This document shows positions 7,495 through 16,848 of a stretch of DNA of 30,840 nt, piece by piece (positions within the stretch are counted from its first letter, which is position 1; each line of letters opens with the position of its first letter). The position numbers and the translations under genes were made by a program. Origin of the DNA: an uncultured Clostridia bacterium (GTDB lineage Bacteria; Bacillota; Clostridia; RUG12999); assembly GCA_934792465.1 (NCBI GenBank), contig CAKVOK010000045.1, forward strand, positions 1 to 30,840. Direction: 5' to 3'. The notes under the pieces were generated by a model that worked only from the letters and a program-made list of their open reading frames with translations, searched no databases and was not told the DNA's origin.

Positions 7495-9255
7495 TTATTC
7501 CTCAGCCTCCGCTGATACCTGCGGCGGTGTTGACGCCGGTTCTGCCGTTGCCGGCGGGGTCGGTTTCGGTGTTGCAACAGGAGTCGGTTTTGCGGTTGCC
7601 TCCGGTCCGAGGCTGACTGTAATGGAAATGCTTGTTCCGACCTTTACTTCCGTTCCGGCAACAATAACCTGCTCAATTACTTCACCCTCCGGCTTTGCCG
7701 AATGTTCCAGCTGAATTTCTCCCAGTTTCAAGCCGACAGCTTCGAGAGTTGAACGTGCAACGGATTTTGTATAACCTGTAACAAGCGGTACTTTTACTTT
7801 TATATCATCATTCCCCGTGCTTACGTAAATCGTTATTTTTTCATCTATACGCACATTGCTTCCTTTGCCGGGCGACTGTTTATACACAGTGTTTTTCGGA
7901 TACGTTGCATGGCTGTCGTATTCCACGGAAACATTCGTAAATTTAAGTGCTTTAAGCTCCTTGCGTACTTCATCCACGTCTTTTCCGACGTAATTATCCA
8001 AAACTATGCTTCCCTTTCCTTTGCTTACCACAACTTTAATTACCGGAGTATTGCTTACTTTCCCTGTTTTCGGCGTCTGCGAAATTATGGTACCGGCTTC
8101 TTCATCGCTGTTTTTTTCGGATTCCAGTTCTATTTTAAAGCTTTCGTCCGTATATTCTTTTACAACCTTTTGATAATCCTTGCCGACAAGATAAGGTATA
8201 TCTTCGTCATTTTTGGCTGAAGAACCGATAAAATAAAATACTGTGAATACACATATTATCAGTACTGCAGCCGAAGCAATCCATGCTGCCGCATAGTTTT
8301 TTTTGCCTTTTTCTTCCGCCTTCGGTTCATTGGAAGGCTGTATGTTTTCTCTGAACGGTGCAGCCTCTCTCGGCTGCACATTCGGATTTATTACAGGTAT
8401 GAATTTTGTCGCATCCTCATCGGCAATTACAACAGATGCCGGAGAAACAACAACTTTTCTCAAATCCTCCGCAAAATCGGCTGCACTGGCATATCTTTTT
8501 GCCGGCTGCTTCGACATTGCTTTAAGTACAATTTCTCCAAGCTGTTTCGGTATTGTGGGATTGAGAATTTCCGGCGGTTCGGGCTGCATATCCACCTGCA
8601 TTTTCGCCACTGCAACAGGATTTTCCGCATCAAACGGCACTCTTCCCGTGAGCATCTCATAAAGCACTACGCCTATCGAATATATATCCGATTTGAAATC
8701 CACCACTCCGCCGCATGCCTGTTCGGGTGAAAAATAATGTACCGAACCGATTACGTTTCCCTGACGCACGATTGTTGATGAGCTTACAGCTCTTGCTATT
8801 CCGAAATCCGTAACCTTTATCGTATCGTCTTTTGTCAGCATAATATTATGCGGTTTTATATCTCTGTGTACTATGTTTTTTCTGTGAGCGTGTTCGATTG
8901 CGTCGCATATCTGTGCTGCATATTTACATGCCGTTTTCCAGCCTATCGGTCCTGCCTGTATTCGCTCTTTGAGCGTTGAACCATCGATATATTCCATAAC
9001 GAAATAATCCATTCCGTTTTCCTGACCCACATCATAGACCGACACAATATTGCTGTGATTAAGGCTTGCCGCAGACTGCGCTTCAACTCTGAAACGCTCT
9101 ACAAACTCTTTATCGTCTTTCAGCTCTTCTCTCAGCATTTTAATTGCGACATATCTGTTCAGAAGTCTGTCTGTTGCCTTATATACAATTGCCATGCCGC
9201 CGCTGCCGATTATTTCTTCAATTTCATATCTGTTTCCCAAAATAGTACCTATCAT
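7495..9255 (-). CDS. prkC: PASTA-domain Ser/Thr protein kinase
   Basis: PrkC-type membrane kinases sense muropeptides or lipid II and phosphorylate cytoplasmic targets. In this 586-residue protein the kinase domain covers about 10-270, with the Gly loop GSGGMAIVYK, K39, catalytic HRDIKPHN (130-137) and DFG (150-152). A linker and a membrane segment at about 322-344 follow, then three PASTA repeats (roughly 351-418, 419-490 and 491-558). The C-terminal 28 residues are rich in Pro, Thr, Ala and Glu, like a wall-spanning or disordered tail. The ATG overlaps the stp stop by 4 bases (ATGA), and GGGTGA is the ribosome site. Phosphatase and kinase are therefore made as a pair. Confidence 0.97.
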   Translation of the reverse strand: MIGTILGNRYEIEEIIGSGGMAIVYKATDRLLNRYVAIKMLREELKDDKEFVERFRVEAQSAASLNHSNIVSVYDVGQENGMDYFVMEYIDGSTLKERIQAGPIGWKTACKYAAQICDAIEHAHRKNIVHRDIKPHNIMLTKDDTIKVTDFGIARAVSSSTIVRQGNVIGSVHYFSPEQACGGVVDFKSDIYSIGVVLYEMLTGRVPFDAENPVAVAKMQVDMQPEPPEILNPTIPKQLGEIVLKAMSKQPAKRYASAADFAEDLRKVVVSPASVVIADEDATKFIPVINPNVQPREAAPFRENIQPSNEPKAEEKGKKNYAAAWIASAAVLIICVFTVFYFIGSSAKNDEDIPYLVGKDYQKVVKEYTDESFKIELESEKNSDEEAGTIISQTPKTGKVSNTPVIKVVVSKGKGSIVLDNYVGKDVDEVRKELKALKFTNVSVEYDSHATYPKNTVYKQSPGKGSNVRIDEKITIYVSTGNDDIKVKVPLVTGYTKSVARSTLEAVGLKLGEIQLEHSAKPEGEVIEQVIVAGTEVKVGTSISITVSLGPEATAKPTPVATPKPTPPATAEPASTPPQVSAEAEE

Positions 9256-9962
9256 AATATGTCACCCCGCAAATTAATAACTATAGCCGTAACATCATCA
9301 CTGCTGCCGAGCTTCTGCGCTTCCTCACACAATGTCTTTGCCGGATCATCAGAACAGTCCGACGAAATTTCCGCAAGTCTTTCATCTGTCATTACATTTG
9401 AAACGCCGTCGCTGCAAAGGGTAATAACGCTGTTCTCGTTCACTTCAAGCTCCGCTATATCCACGTTTACGATTTCCTGTACACCGACCGCATTCGTAAT
9501 GATGTTTTTCATCGGATGCGCTTTTGCCTCCTGTGCCGAAATTTCTCCGTCATCAACAAGCTGCTGTACATACGAATGGTCTTTTGTAACATATTTAATT
9601 ATACCGTTTTCAATCACATAAGCTCTGCTGTCGCCCACATGAGCTATAATAATCTTGTTTCCTTTTCTCATGCACAAAACTACGGTAGTTCCCATGCCCT
9701 CAAGTTCCGGACTTGATTTTGCTTTCGCAAAAATATTTATATTGGCATCATTCACGGCTTCCGTAATTGCTTTGGCGGAAAAATCCGTCAGTTTTTCTTT
9801 TATCGTATCTATCGCCGTTTTTGCGGCAACATCACCGGCGGCATGACCGCCCATTCCGTCTGCCGTTATATACATATACGGCTTCCCCGATTCCTCTCTT
9901 ATGAAGAACCCGTCTTGATTCCCTATATGCTTTGTGCCGGTTATACTGTATCCTTTAACCAT
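9252..9962 (-). CDS. stp: PP2C family Ser/Thr phosphatase
   Basis: This is the PPM/PP2C phosphatase (PrpC/Stp) that reverses PrkC phosphorylation and needs Mn or Mg. The 236 residues include the family motifs DGMGGH (35-40), a GDSRAY segment and CSDGVSN near the C-terminal metal site. AGGTG lies 6 bases before the ATG at 9962; an ATG at 9965 and a GTG at 9971 are in frame but too close to that site. It overlaps the rlmN stop by 8 bases and the prkC start by 4 bases. This rlmN-stp-prkC order is conserved across Firmicutes. Confidence 0.95.
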   Translation of the reverse strand: MVKGYSITGTKHIGNQDGFFIREESGKPYMYITADGMGGHAAGDVAAKTAIDTIKEKLTDFSAKAITEAVNDANINIFAKAKSSPELEGMGTTVVLCMRKGNKIIIAHVGDSRAYVIENGIIKYVTKDHSYVQQLVDDGEISAQEAKAHPMKNIITNAVGVQEIVNVDIAELEVNENSVITLCSDGVSNVMTDERLAEISSDCSDDPAKTLCEEAQKLGSSDDVTAIVINLRGDIL

Positions 9963-10980
9963 CATTTTCACCTCTCGCTTTTGCTCTGAGCTGTCCGCAC
10001 GACGCTTTTATATCATTGCCGAGCTGACGTCTTACCGTTACGTTTACACCTCTGTCGGAAAGTCTGCCGGCAAATTTTTTCACATTTTCTCCCGAACTGC
10101 GCACCATATTTTTTCTTGCTTCGTTTACGGGAATCAGATTCACGTGTGCGAGCATTCCGCGAACAAGCTCCGCAAGCCTTTTCGCACACTGTTCCGTATC
10201 GTTTACGTTGTTTATAAGCGTATATTCAAAGCTTATTCTTCTGCCTGTCGCATTTATATAATCACGGCAGGCTTTCATAAGCTCATTAATATTATATTTT
10301 CGGTTTATCGGCATTATACTGCTTCGCAGCTCGTCAAACGGTGCGTGCAGCGATATTGAAAGCGTTATCGGCATATTTTCTTTCGCAAGGTCGTATATTT
10401 TCGGAACAATTCCGCACGTCGAAAGCGATATATGCCTGTAGCCTATATTAAGCCCTTTATCATTGCCGACATTTCTCAAAAACTTTATCACATTATCATA
10501 ATTATCAAGCGGCTCTCCTATTCCCATAAGGACTATATTTGAAATTTTTCCGCTGTCTTTCATTGCAAAAATAACCTGGTCGATAATCTCTCCCGATGTC
10601 AAATCTCTTTTTTTGCCGCTAAGCGTGGAGGCGCAGAATTTGCATCCCATATTACAGCCTGCCTGCGTTGATATGCATATGCTTTTGCCGTGTTTATACT
10701 GCATTACAACGCTTTCCACATACTCGCCGTCGCCGAGCCGCCACAGATATTTGACGGTGCCGTCTTTTGATATGTATTTGTTTTCCATGTGCGGTACGCT
10801 TATATATGAAACCTTTTTAAGCTTTTCCGCAAAGCTTTTTGAAATATTGCTCATATCCTCAAAGCTTTCCGCACCCTTATAAAGCCACGAATATATCTGT
10901 GCGGTACGGTATTTTTCGCCGCCGCATTCCGCAACAAATTCCGCAAGCTCATCATAAGTTAAATCTTTCAAATTAATCAA
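9955..10980 (-). CDS. rlmN: Dual-specificity 23S rRNA/tRNA adenine-C2 methyltransferase RlmN
   Basis: RlmN is a radical-SAM enzyme that methylates C2 of A2503 in 23S rRNA and A37 in some tRNAs. The 341-residue protein has the iron-sulfur motif CNMGCKFC (C109, C113, C116) and the C-terminal cysteine C328 in SCGQL, which forms the methyl-carrying intermediate. The start is TTG, not ATG: GAGGA lies 7 bases upstream and no ATG is near. It begins 3 bases after rsmB. Cfr-like resistance methylation at C8 is unlikely given the position in the housekeeping cluster. Confidence 0.95.
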   Translation of the reverse strand: MINLKDLTYDELAEFVAECGGEKYRTAQIYSWLYKGAESFEDMSNISKSFAEKLKKVSYISVPHMENKYISKDGTVKYLWRLGDGEYVESVVMQYKHGKSICISTQAGCNMGCKFCASTLSGKKRDLTSGEIIDQVIFAMKDSGKISNIVLMGIGEPLDNYDNVIKFLRNVGNDKGLNIGYRHISLSTCGIVPKIYDLAKENMPITLSISLHAPFDELRSSIMPINRKYNINELMKACRDYINATGRRISFEYTLINNVNDTEQCAKRLAELVRGMLAHVNLIPVNEARKNMVRSSGENVKKFAGRLSDRGVNVTVRRQLGNDIKASCGQLRAKARGENDG

Positions 10981-10983
10981 ATT

Positions 10984-12225
10984 TTATTCCTCATTTTTCG
11001 TCATTTCGGCAATATAGAATCCATCGCCGCCGTTTTCGCCGATAAACAGCTGTTTTTGCCGTTCAAGGCGGAATTCTTTATGTTCGTTTAAAAATCTTTT
11101 TATATTATCCTCGTTTTCGGCTTTTGATACCGTACATGTGGAATAAATGAGCGTTCCGCCGTGTTTCAGATATTTTGCCGAGTTTTCGAGTATTTTATAC
11201 TGTATCTCACTCAAAGCCTTTGAATCCTCTATAGTATGAGTATACTTAATTTCAGGTTTTCTCCGCATTATTCCGAATCCGGAACACGGTACGTCCGCAA
11301 GAACCTTATCTGCTTTTCCGGCAAATTCGGGATTGTATTCGCAAGCGTCTGCAACAATCGGTTTAACTATATTTACACCGAGGCGTTCCGATGTTTTTTC
11401 TATTAGCTTTATCTTATGCTCGTATATATCAAATGCATATATCGTTCCGCTGTTCCGCATAAGCTGCGCTATATGTGTTGTTTTTCCTCCGGGAGCGGCA
11501 CACATATCGATTACCGTATCTCCGGGCTTCGGATTCAGCCATATCGGCGGCAGCATCGAATTTATATCCTGTGGATAATAATACCCTTTCAGGTAAAGCT
11601 CATCTTTGCCGACATTTCTGCCCTTGGCGAAATAAACAACACCGTTTTCCGTATGTTCACCGCTGATTTTTTCAAATTCCGTTTCGGAAATTTTCAGCGT
11701 GTTTATACGTGCCGTGAAAGGCGGTTTGTCATTAATATGCTTAATCATGTTCTCGCCGCTTTCGCCGAAATCATGTATCAGCATACGGCACAATTCTTTC
11801 GGGCAGGAATAATATATACTCAAAAAATCGTCTTTATCGTACTCAACCTTTTTATCTTCTCGGATAATGCTGCGCAAAACGGCATTTACAAATCCTTTTG
11901 CGGAATTTTTTCTGCATTTCTGCACAAGCTTCAGGCTCTCGTTTACGATTGCATAATCGGGTATTTTATCGGTGAAAACTACTTGATATACGCCTATTCG
12001 CAATATATTTAAAATATCCGTGTCAAGCTTTTTTCTGCCCGTATACGTTTTTATTATATGGTCAATTCTTATTCTGTTCTGAATTACTCCGTATACAAGT
12101 GCGGTAATCAGTGCTTTTTCTTCCTCGTTTTTCAAATCGGAAAGGCTCTTGTTTATTTCCAGATTGGAATACTTTCCGTTTTCAAACACTCCGAGCAATA
12201 TTTTTAATGCAATATATCTTTCCAT
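10984..12225 (-). CDS. rsmB: 16S rRNA m5C967 methyltransferase RsmB
   Basis: RsmB makes 5-methylcytosine in 16S rRNA using SAM. The 413-residue protein has an N-terminal NusB-like helical RNA-binding domain (about 1-125) and a C-terminal Rossmann methyltransferase. SAM-binding CAAPGGKT is at 242-249. The two active cysteines are C314 in DVPCSGFG and C364 in YSTCTVSKAEN. Its ribosome site is weak (GAGA), so translation may depend on coupling to the peptidase gene ending 3 bases upstream. Confidence 0.95.
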   Translation of the reverse strand: MERYIALKILLGVFENGKYSNLEINKSLSDLKNEEEKALITALVYGVIQNRIRIDHIIKTYTGRKKLDTDILNILRIGVYQVVFTDKIPDYAIVNESLKLVQKCRKNSAKGFVNAVLRSIIREDKKVEYDKDDFLSIYYSCPKELCRMLIHDFGESGENMIKHINDKPPFTARINTLKISETEFEKISGEHTENGVVYFAKGRNVGKDELYLKGYYYPQDINSMLPPIWLNPKPGDTVIDMCAAPGGKTTHIAQLMRNSGTIYAFDIYEHKIKLIEKTSERLGVNIVKPIVADACEYNPEFAGKADKVLADVPCSGFGIMRRKPEIKYTHTIEDSKALSEIQYKILENSAKYLKHGGTLIYSTCTVSKAENEDNIKRFLNEHKEFRLERQKQLFIGENGGDGFYIAEMTKNEE

Positions 12226-12228
12226 ATT

Positions 12229-12915
12229 TTAATCTCTGTTCCTCGAAAGCAGTATCAGTCTTATCAAACTCATAAGACTGGTAAGCATTGCCGCAACATA
12301 TGTCAATGCCGCAGCTGTCAAAACCTTCTTTGCGCCGTTCAGTTCGTCTTCCGTCAGAATATATCCGTTTTTCAGTATGCTTAATGCCCGTGCGCTTGCG
12401 TTAAATTCAACCGGAAGCGTAACAAGCTGAAAAAGCACAACGGCGGAAAACAGTACAATCCCTATATTAACAAGCATCGGCAATCCCATTATAAATCCAA
12501 GTATTGCAAGCGGCATAGCGGCGTTTGCTCCTATATTTGCCACCGGTAAAACCGCATTTCTGAGTTTTATCGGAAAATATCCGACATTATGTTGGATTGC
12601 ATGGCCTGTTTCGTGAGCCGCAACTCCGATTGCCGCAACGGACGAAACATCGTATACCGGCTGCGACAAATTGACAGTTTTATTCATCGGATTGAAGTTG
12701 TCCGTCAGACTTCCGCCCGTCGGCTGTACACTGACATCATACACACCGTTTTCACGCAAAATGGTTTCTGCCGTTTCTCTGCCGGTAATACCCCTGTGAG
12801 AAAAGACTCTTGAGTATTTCGCAAATGTGCTTTGTACCTTTGCCTGTGCCCACATCGATATAAGCAGTGCCGGCAATACAAGCACTATATAATAAGTGTC
12901 GAACCACATATTCAT
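12229..12915 (-). CDS. YugP-type membrane zinc metallopeptidase
   Basis: This 228-residue protein resembles the clostridial and Bacillus YugP family of putative neutral zinc metallopeptidases. An N-terminal membrane segment (about 7-25) is followed by a domain with the zinc motif HETGH at 101-105 within AAHETGHAIQH, then two hydrophobic segments (about 124-172) and a final one near 200-222. A conserved PVEFNASARA stretch probably supplies the third ligand. Bacillus has no such gene between fmt and rsmB, so it is an insertion relative to that cluster. An ATG at 12909 has better spacing from AAGG than the ATG used here. Substrate unknown. Confidence 0.85.
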   Translation of the reverse strand: MNMWFDTYYIVLVLPALLISMWAQAKVQSTFAKYSRVFSHRGITGRETAETILRENGVYDVSVQPTGGSLTDNFNPMNKTVNLSQPVYDVSSVAAIGVAAHETGHAIQHNVGYFPIKLRNAVLPVANIGANAAMPLAILGFIMGLPMLVNIGIVLFSAVVLFQLVTLPVEFNASARALSILKNGYILTEDELNGAKKVLTAAALTYVAAMLTSLMSLIRLILLSRNRD

Positions 12916-12957
12916 CAGCCTTTCCGTCTGCCAAGATAATTTTCGCAGACAAATAAA

Positions 12958-13869
12958 TTAATCTTCTTCAAAAACAATATTTCCGTTACCTCTTAAAAAC
13001 TCCTCGGCGGACATTCGTTTTTTGCCCTGGAGCTGCACACTTGTAAATTCTATTCTGCCGCACGGTGTTTGAAATTCAAGTCCCTTGCCTGTTCTCATAC
13101 CGAAGCTTTCGGACGGTTTTTCATCAAGAACTCTCGACTCGTACACTTTCAGTGTGCCCTTATTTGTATTTATATATGCCACCGGCCACGGATTGAGTCC
13201 TCTTATTAAATTATACAACTCTTTTGCTGATTTTGCAAATGTAATCTTACCCATTTCCTTGTTCAGCATGGGTGCTTTGGTCGCAAGCGATTCATCCTGC
13301 GGAACAGGTGTAATATTTTCAATATTTTCAATCGTATGTTTCAGAAGCTTTGCGCCCTCGACTGCCAAACGGTCGAAAAGCTCCCCCGCCGTTTCCGTTT
13401 CGCCAATCGGCGTTTCGTATACTTCAAGAATATCGCCGCTGTCCAGTCCCTCCGACATAAACATTGTGGTAACTCCGGCGGTTTTATCTCCGTTTATCAC
13501 GCTCCACTGAATCGGTGCGCTTCCCCTGTATTTCGGAAGAATCGAACCGTGCAGATTTATACAGCCGTATTTCGGATAATCAAGCACGTACTTGGGCAGC
13601 AGCTTTCCGTATGCCACAACCGCTATAATGTCCGGTTTTTCCTTTTCGAGAACTTCCGCAAAAGCACCGTCTTTCAGCGTTTCCGGCTGATACACTGTTA
13701 TACCCTTTTTGATTGCTTCTTCTTTAACGGGCGGCATAGACATCTTTCCGCCTCTGCCTTTCGGCTTATCGGGCTGGCACACAACGCATGAAACGTTAAA
13801 TGTTTCGCTTAAAAGCTCAAGGCTTACGGAAGCAAAATCCGGCGTACCCATAAACATTATATTAAACAT
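12958..13869 (-). CDS. fmt: Methionyl-tRNA formyltransferase
   Basis: Fmt formylates initiator Met-tRNA using 10-formyl-tetrahydrofolate. The 303-residue protein has the N-terminal MFMGTPDFAS and the catalytic triad N105, H107 and D143 in NLHGSILPKYRG and GLDSGD. The residues match the E. coli N106/H108/D144 triad with a one-residue offset. A C-terminal OB-like tRNA-binding domain follows from about 205. GGAGGA, inside the end of def, lies just before the ATG, and the gap from def is 3 bases. The def-fmt pair is nearly universal in bacteria. Confidence 0.97.
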   Translation of the reverse strand: MFNIMFMGTPDFASVSLELLSETFNVSCVVCQPDKPKGRGGKMSMPPVKEEAIKKGITVYQPETLKDGAFAEVLEKEKPDIIAVVAYGKLLPKYVLDYPKYGCINLHGSILPKYRGSAPIQWSVINGDKTAGVTTMFMSEGLDSGDILEVYETPIGETETAGELFDRLAVEGAKLLKHTIENIENITPVPQDESLATKAPMLNKEMGKITFAKSAKELYNLIRGLNPWPVAYINTNKGTLKVYESRVLDEKPSESFGMRTGKGLEFQTPCGRIEFTSVQLQGKKRMSAEEFLRGNGNIVFEED

Positions 13870-13872
13870 TTT

Positions 13873-14337
13873 TTATTCCTCCGGTTCCGCTTCATGAATA
13901 TTTGTTGCTTTTTCAATAAATAAATGACCGTCAAGATGCTCTGTTTCATGGCAAAATGCACGTGCGAGAAGCCCTTCGCCTTCTGTTTCAAAAAGCTTTC
14001 CGTTTCTGTCGCGTGCTTTTACTTTAACGTGCATGGGTCTTGTGACATCTCCCCATTTTCCGGGCAGACTCAGGCACCCCTCCTGACCGCACTGTTCGCC
14101 GTCCTGCTCAATAATTTCGGGATTTACAAGTTCAATCAAACCATCCCCCGTATCGATTACAACGATACGTCTTAATATTCCTATTTGCACGGCGGCAAGA
14201 CCTGCACCGTTTGCATTATACATAGTTTCCGCCATATCGTCAAGTATATCGTGAAGCTTTTTATCGAATTTTTCAACCTTACGGCTTTTTTTATAAAGCG
14301 TTTCATCGCCCAATGTAAGTATTTTTCTGAGTGCCAT
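13873..14337 (-). CDS. def: Peptide deformylase
   Basis: Def removes the formyl group from new proteins, acting after Fmt. The 154-residue protein has all three family motifs: GAGLAAVQIG (44-53), QEGCLS (C88) and HETEH (H130, E131, H134) for iron or zinc. The fifth position of the last motif is Glu-His where many deformylases have Asp-His. The ATG at 14337 has GGAGA 6 bases upstream; the frame remains open further upstream but without a ribosome site. The 93-base gap before it is the largest in the operon and holds a weak inverted repeat. Confidence 0.95.
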   Translation of the reverse strand: MALRKILTLGDETLYKKSRKVEKFDKKLHDILDDMAETMYNANGAGLAAVQIGILRRIVVIDTGDGLIELVNPEIIEQDGEQCGQEGCLSLPGKWGDVTRPMHVKVKARDRNGKLFETEGEGLLARAFCHETEHLDGHLFIEKATNIHEAEPEE

Positions 14338-14356
14338 TGTCAATCTCCGTTCCGCC

Positions 14357-14406
14357 GCCCTGCACGGCACAAATAAGAATTTTTGAGGATTGTTTCTTTG
14401 CAGGGC
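14357..14406 (-). repeat. Inverted repeat in the priA-def gap
   Basis: GCCCTGCA (14357-14364) pairs with TGCAGGGC (14399-14406) across a 34-base loop. It lies in the 93-base untranslated gap between priA and def and partly overlaps the region just upstream of the def ribosome site. There is no U-tract, so it is not a plain terminator. It could be a leader structure or processing site, or chance. Confidence 0.4.
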
Positions 14407-14430
14407 AATAGTAAAGAAAATCCGTTTTTA

Positions 14431-16848
14431 TTAAAGCAATGATGTCGGACTTATCGCTATATCCATATACACATTTTGCTTGTTTGCTTCATGAATCCTG
14501 TCCGCCTCACGCAAAATATCAAGTATTTTTGCGGTGTTTTTTGTTTTTATCAGCAATCGGTATCTGTATTTGTTATCGATTTTTTCTATGGGAGCGGCAT
14601 TCGGTCCGTAGTATTGTTTCAAAATACCGTTTTCTTTTTGCATAAGCTTTATAATCTCCGCACTCATTTTTTTTGCATATCTTTCCGTTTCATCTTCGTC
14701 GTTTCCCGTAAACAGAAAATTAACAAGTTTTGAAAACGGCGGATTGTCAAATGCCGCACGGACATTTATTTCCCTGTTATAAAACTCCGTATAATCCTGT
14801 TTTAATACAAAATCCAGTATCGGATTCGACGGATTGTACGTCTGTATCAGTGCTCTGCCGGCTTTATTTCCTCTGCCGGCTCTGCCGCACACCTGCGTAA
14901 GCTGCGCATATGCCGTTTCCGCCGCGCGGTAGTCGTCCATATTCAAAACAGCGTCTGCAGCCACCACTCCGACAAGTGTAACATCACTGAAATCAAGTCC
15001 TTTTGTTACCATCTGCGTTCCTATCATCACATCGATATGTTCCGATTTAAACTTATCAAAAAGCTTTTGGTGTGCCATTTTTTTCTCTGTTGTATCAGCG
15101 TCCACACGTATTACCGATATGTCTTTAAACGTGTTTTTCAGTTCGCTTTCAACCTTTTGCGTTCCCGTACCCGAATATTTTATATACATACTGCCGCATT
15201 CCGGGCAAGCCGCTATATTATCCGTTTCATATCCGCAGTAATGGCATAAAAGCTTATTTTTTCTGCTGTGATATGTAAGCGTAACGCTGCATCTCGGACA
15301 TTTTGCGGTATATCCGCACTTTCGACAGGTGATATATGTTGAAAAACCCCTGCGGTTTAAGAAAAGTATTGTTTGTTCACGGCGTTTGAGATTCAGTGCA
15401 ATCTCATTTTTGAGTTCGTTGCTCAGAACCGACTCGCCGTCCTCATCGAATCTGCGTGACATATCCGCTATGCGTATATCCGGCAATTCCGCCGCCACCC
15501 GTTTATTCAACGAAAGCAGTTTATACTTCCCAATTTGTGCATTATAAAAGCTTTCTATTCTCGGCGTTGCGGAAGCAAGCACAACTGCGCAGCCGCACTG
15601 CATTCCTCTGTATATCGCCGTATTTACCGCATCATATTTCGGCGTGCTTTCCGATTTGTATGAATTGTCATGTTCTTCATCAACAATAATCAGACCGACA
15701 TTATCAAACGGTGCAAATACAGCCGACCGTGTGCCGACAACTATATTTACTTTTCCGTCTTTTATTTTATGCCACTCGTCATATCTTTCCCCAAGTGAAA
15801 GACCGCTGTGCAAAAGTGCCACCTTGTCGCCGAATCTGTTTGTAAACCGTGCGGACATCTGCGGGGTAAGCGATATTTCCGGAACAAGTATGATTGCGTT
15901 TTTACCACGTTCGGCACACGCTTTCGCCGCCTGCAAAAACACCTCTGTTTTTCCGCTTCCCGTTACTCCGTAAAGCAAAAAATTCTTATGCGTTCCGCCG
16001 TCAATACAATTTGTGATTTCGTCAAGCGCATATTTCTGTTCTGCCGACAACTGAAGCGGTTTTCCCGCTTCCGCTGTAGCTTCCGATGTTCTTCGCAACA
16101 CGTTTTTTTCTTCAATAACCGCATAGCCTTTTTTAACAAGCGTATCTATTCCGCTTCTCGAAGTGCGTGCGACAAGTTCGCTCAGCATAACACTTTCACA
16201 TTCAATTAAAATTTCAAATGCTTCCGATGCTTTTTTAGCACCGTTCAGTTCATGCATTGCGCTGTCTGTGTCTACATCGGCAAGTGTAACAAATTTTCTT
16301 TTTAATGCGCCTATTTTGCCCGAAAGCACAGCTTCTCTTGATACAACTCCTTTTTCTTCAAGTTTTTTTATCGGGACATCACCCGAAATACCGCATTCTG
16401 TTTTCAGCTCTTCAAGCTCCATGCTGCCGTTTGACGCTTCCAGCTTTTCAATAATCGCTTTTTGTTTCGGCGTCAGGTCGCTTTTATCCGATACATTTTC
16501 CGCAAGCTTTACAATATATTCATATTTCACAGACGCTCTCGGCGGAAGCATAAGCCGTAATGCTGTCTGCATGCTGCAAAGGCAGGTTTTTCTGATATAT
16601 TCCGCAAGCTGCATCGCTTTTTCGGAAATAAGCGGCTCCTTGTCAACCGATTCCGATACTCTTTTCAGATTTTTATAATCCGATGTTTCTTTTATTTTTA
16701 CGACATATCCTACGGTCGGACGGTTTCCGATTCCGAAAGGAACTTTAACCCGCATACCGACTTTTATACTTTCGTCCGCAACATAATCAAACGTCCTGTC
16801 TACGGCTTTTGAATTTGTATCGATAATAACTTCAGCAATCTTATTCAT
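14431..16848 (-). CDS. priA: Primosomal protein N' (replication restart helicase PriA)
   Basis: PriA recognises stalled forks and loads the replicative helicase. The 805-residue length matches Bacillus PriA. Visible parts are the N-terminal 3' DNA-binding domain (about 1-105), a winged-helix region, Walker A GVTGSGKT (294-301), Walker B DEEHD (390-394), and eight zinc-binding cysteines at 508, 511, 517, 520, 535, 538, 548 and 551. The helicase motif TQMVTKGLDF and a QVCGRAGR arginine-finger segment follow. The ATG overlaps the coaBC stop by 4 bases. Confidence 0.97.
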   Translation of the reverse strand: MNKIAEVIIDTNSKAVDRTFDYVADESIKVGMRVKVPFGIGNRPTVGYVVKIKETSDYKNLKRVSESVDKEPLISEKAMQLAEYIRKTCLCSMQTALRLMLPPRASVKYEYIVKLAENVSDKSDLTPKQKAIIEKLEASNGSMELEELKTECGISGDVPIKKLEEKGVVSREAVLSGKIGALKRKFVTLADVDTDSAMHELNGAKKASEAFEILIECESVMLSELVARTSRSGIDTLVKKGYAVIEEKNVLRRTSEATAEAGKPLQLSAEQKYALDEITNCIDGGTHKNFLLYGVTGSGKTEVFLQAAKACAERGKNAIILVPEISLTPQMSARFTNRFGDKVALLHSGLSLGERYDEWHKIKDGKVNIVVGTRSAVFAPFDNVGLIIVDEEHDNSYKSESTPKYDAVNTAIYRGMQCGCAVVLASATPRIESFYNAQIGKYKLLSLNKRVAAELPDIRIADMSRRFDEDGESVLSNELKNEIALNLKRREQTILFLNRRGFSTYITCRKCGYTAKCPRCSVTLTYHSRKNKLLCHYCGYETDNIAACPECGSMYIKYSGTGTQKVESELKNTFKDISVIRVDADTTEKKMAHQKLFDKFKSEHIDVMIGTQMVTKGLDFSDVTLVGVVAADAVLNMDDYRAAETAYAQLTQVCGRAGRGNKAGRALIQTYNPSNPILDFVLKQDYTEFYNREINVRAAFDNPPFSKLVNFLFTGNDEDETERYAKKMSAEIIKLMQKENGILKQYYGPNAAPIEKIDNKYRYRLLIKTKNTAKILDILREADRIHEANKQNVYMDIAISPTSLL

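Noticed and set aside
14338..14370. Longer N-terminus for def
   Set aside because: The added 11 residues are encoded within the untranslated gap and have no ribosome site, while MALRKIL at 14337 is the usual family start with GGAGA upstream.
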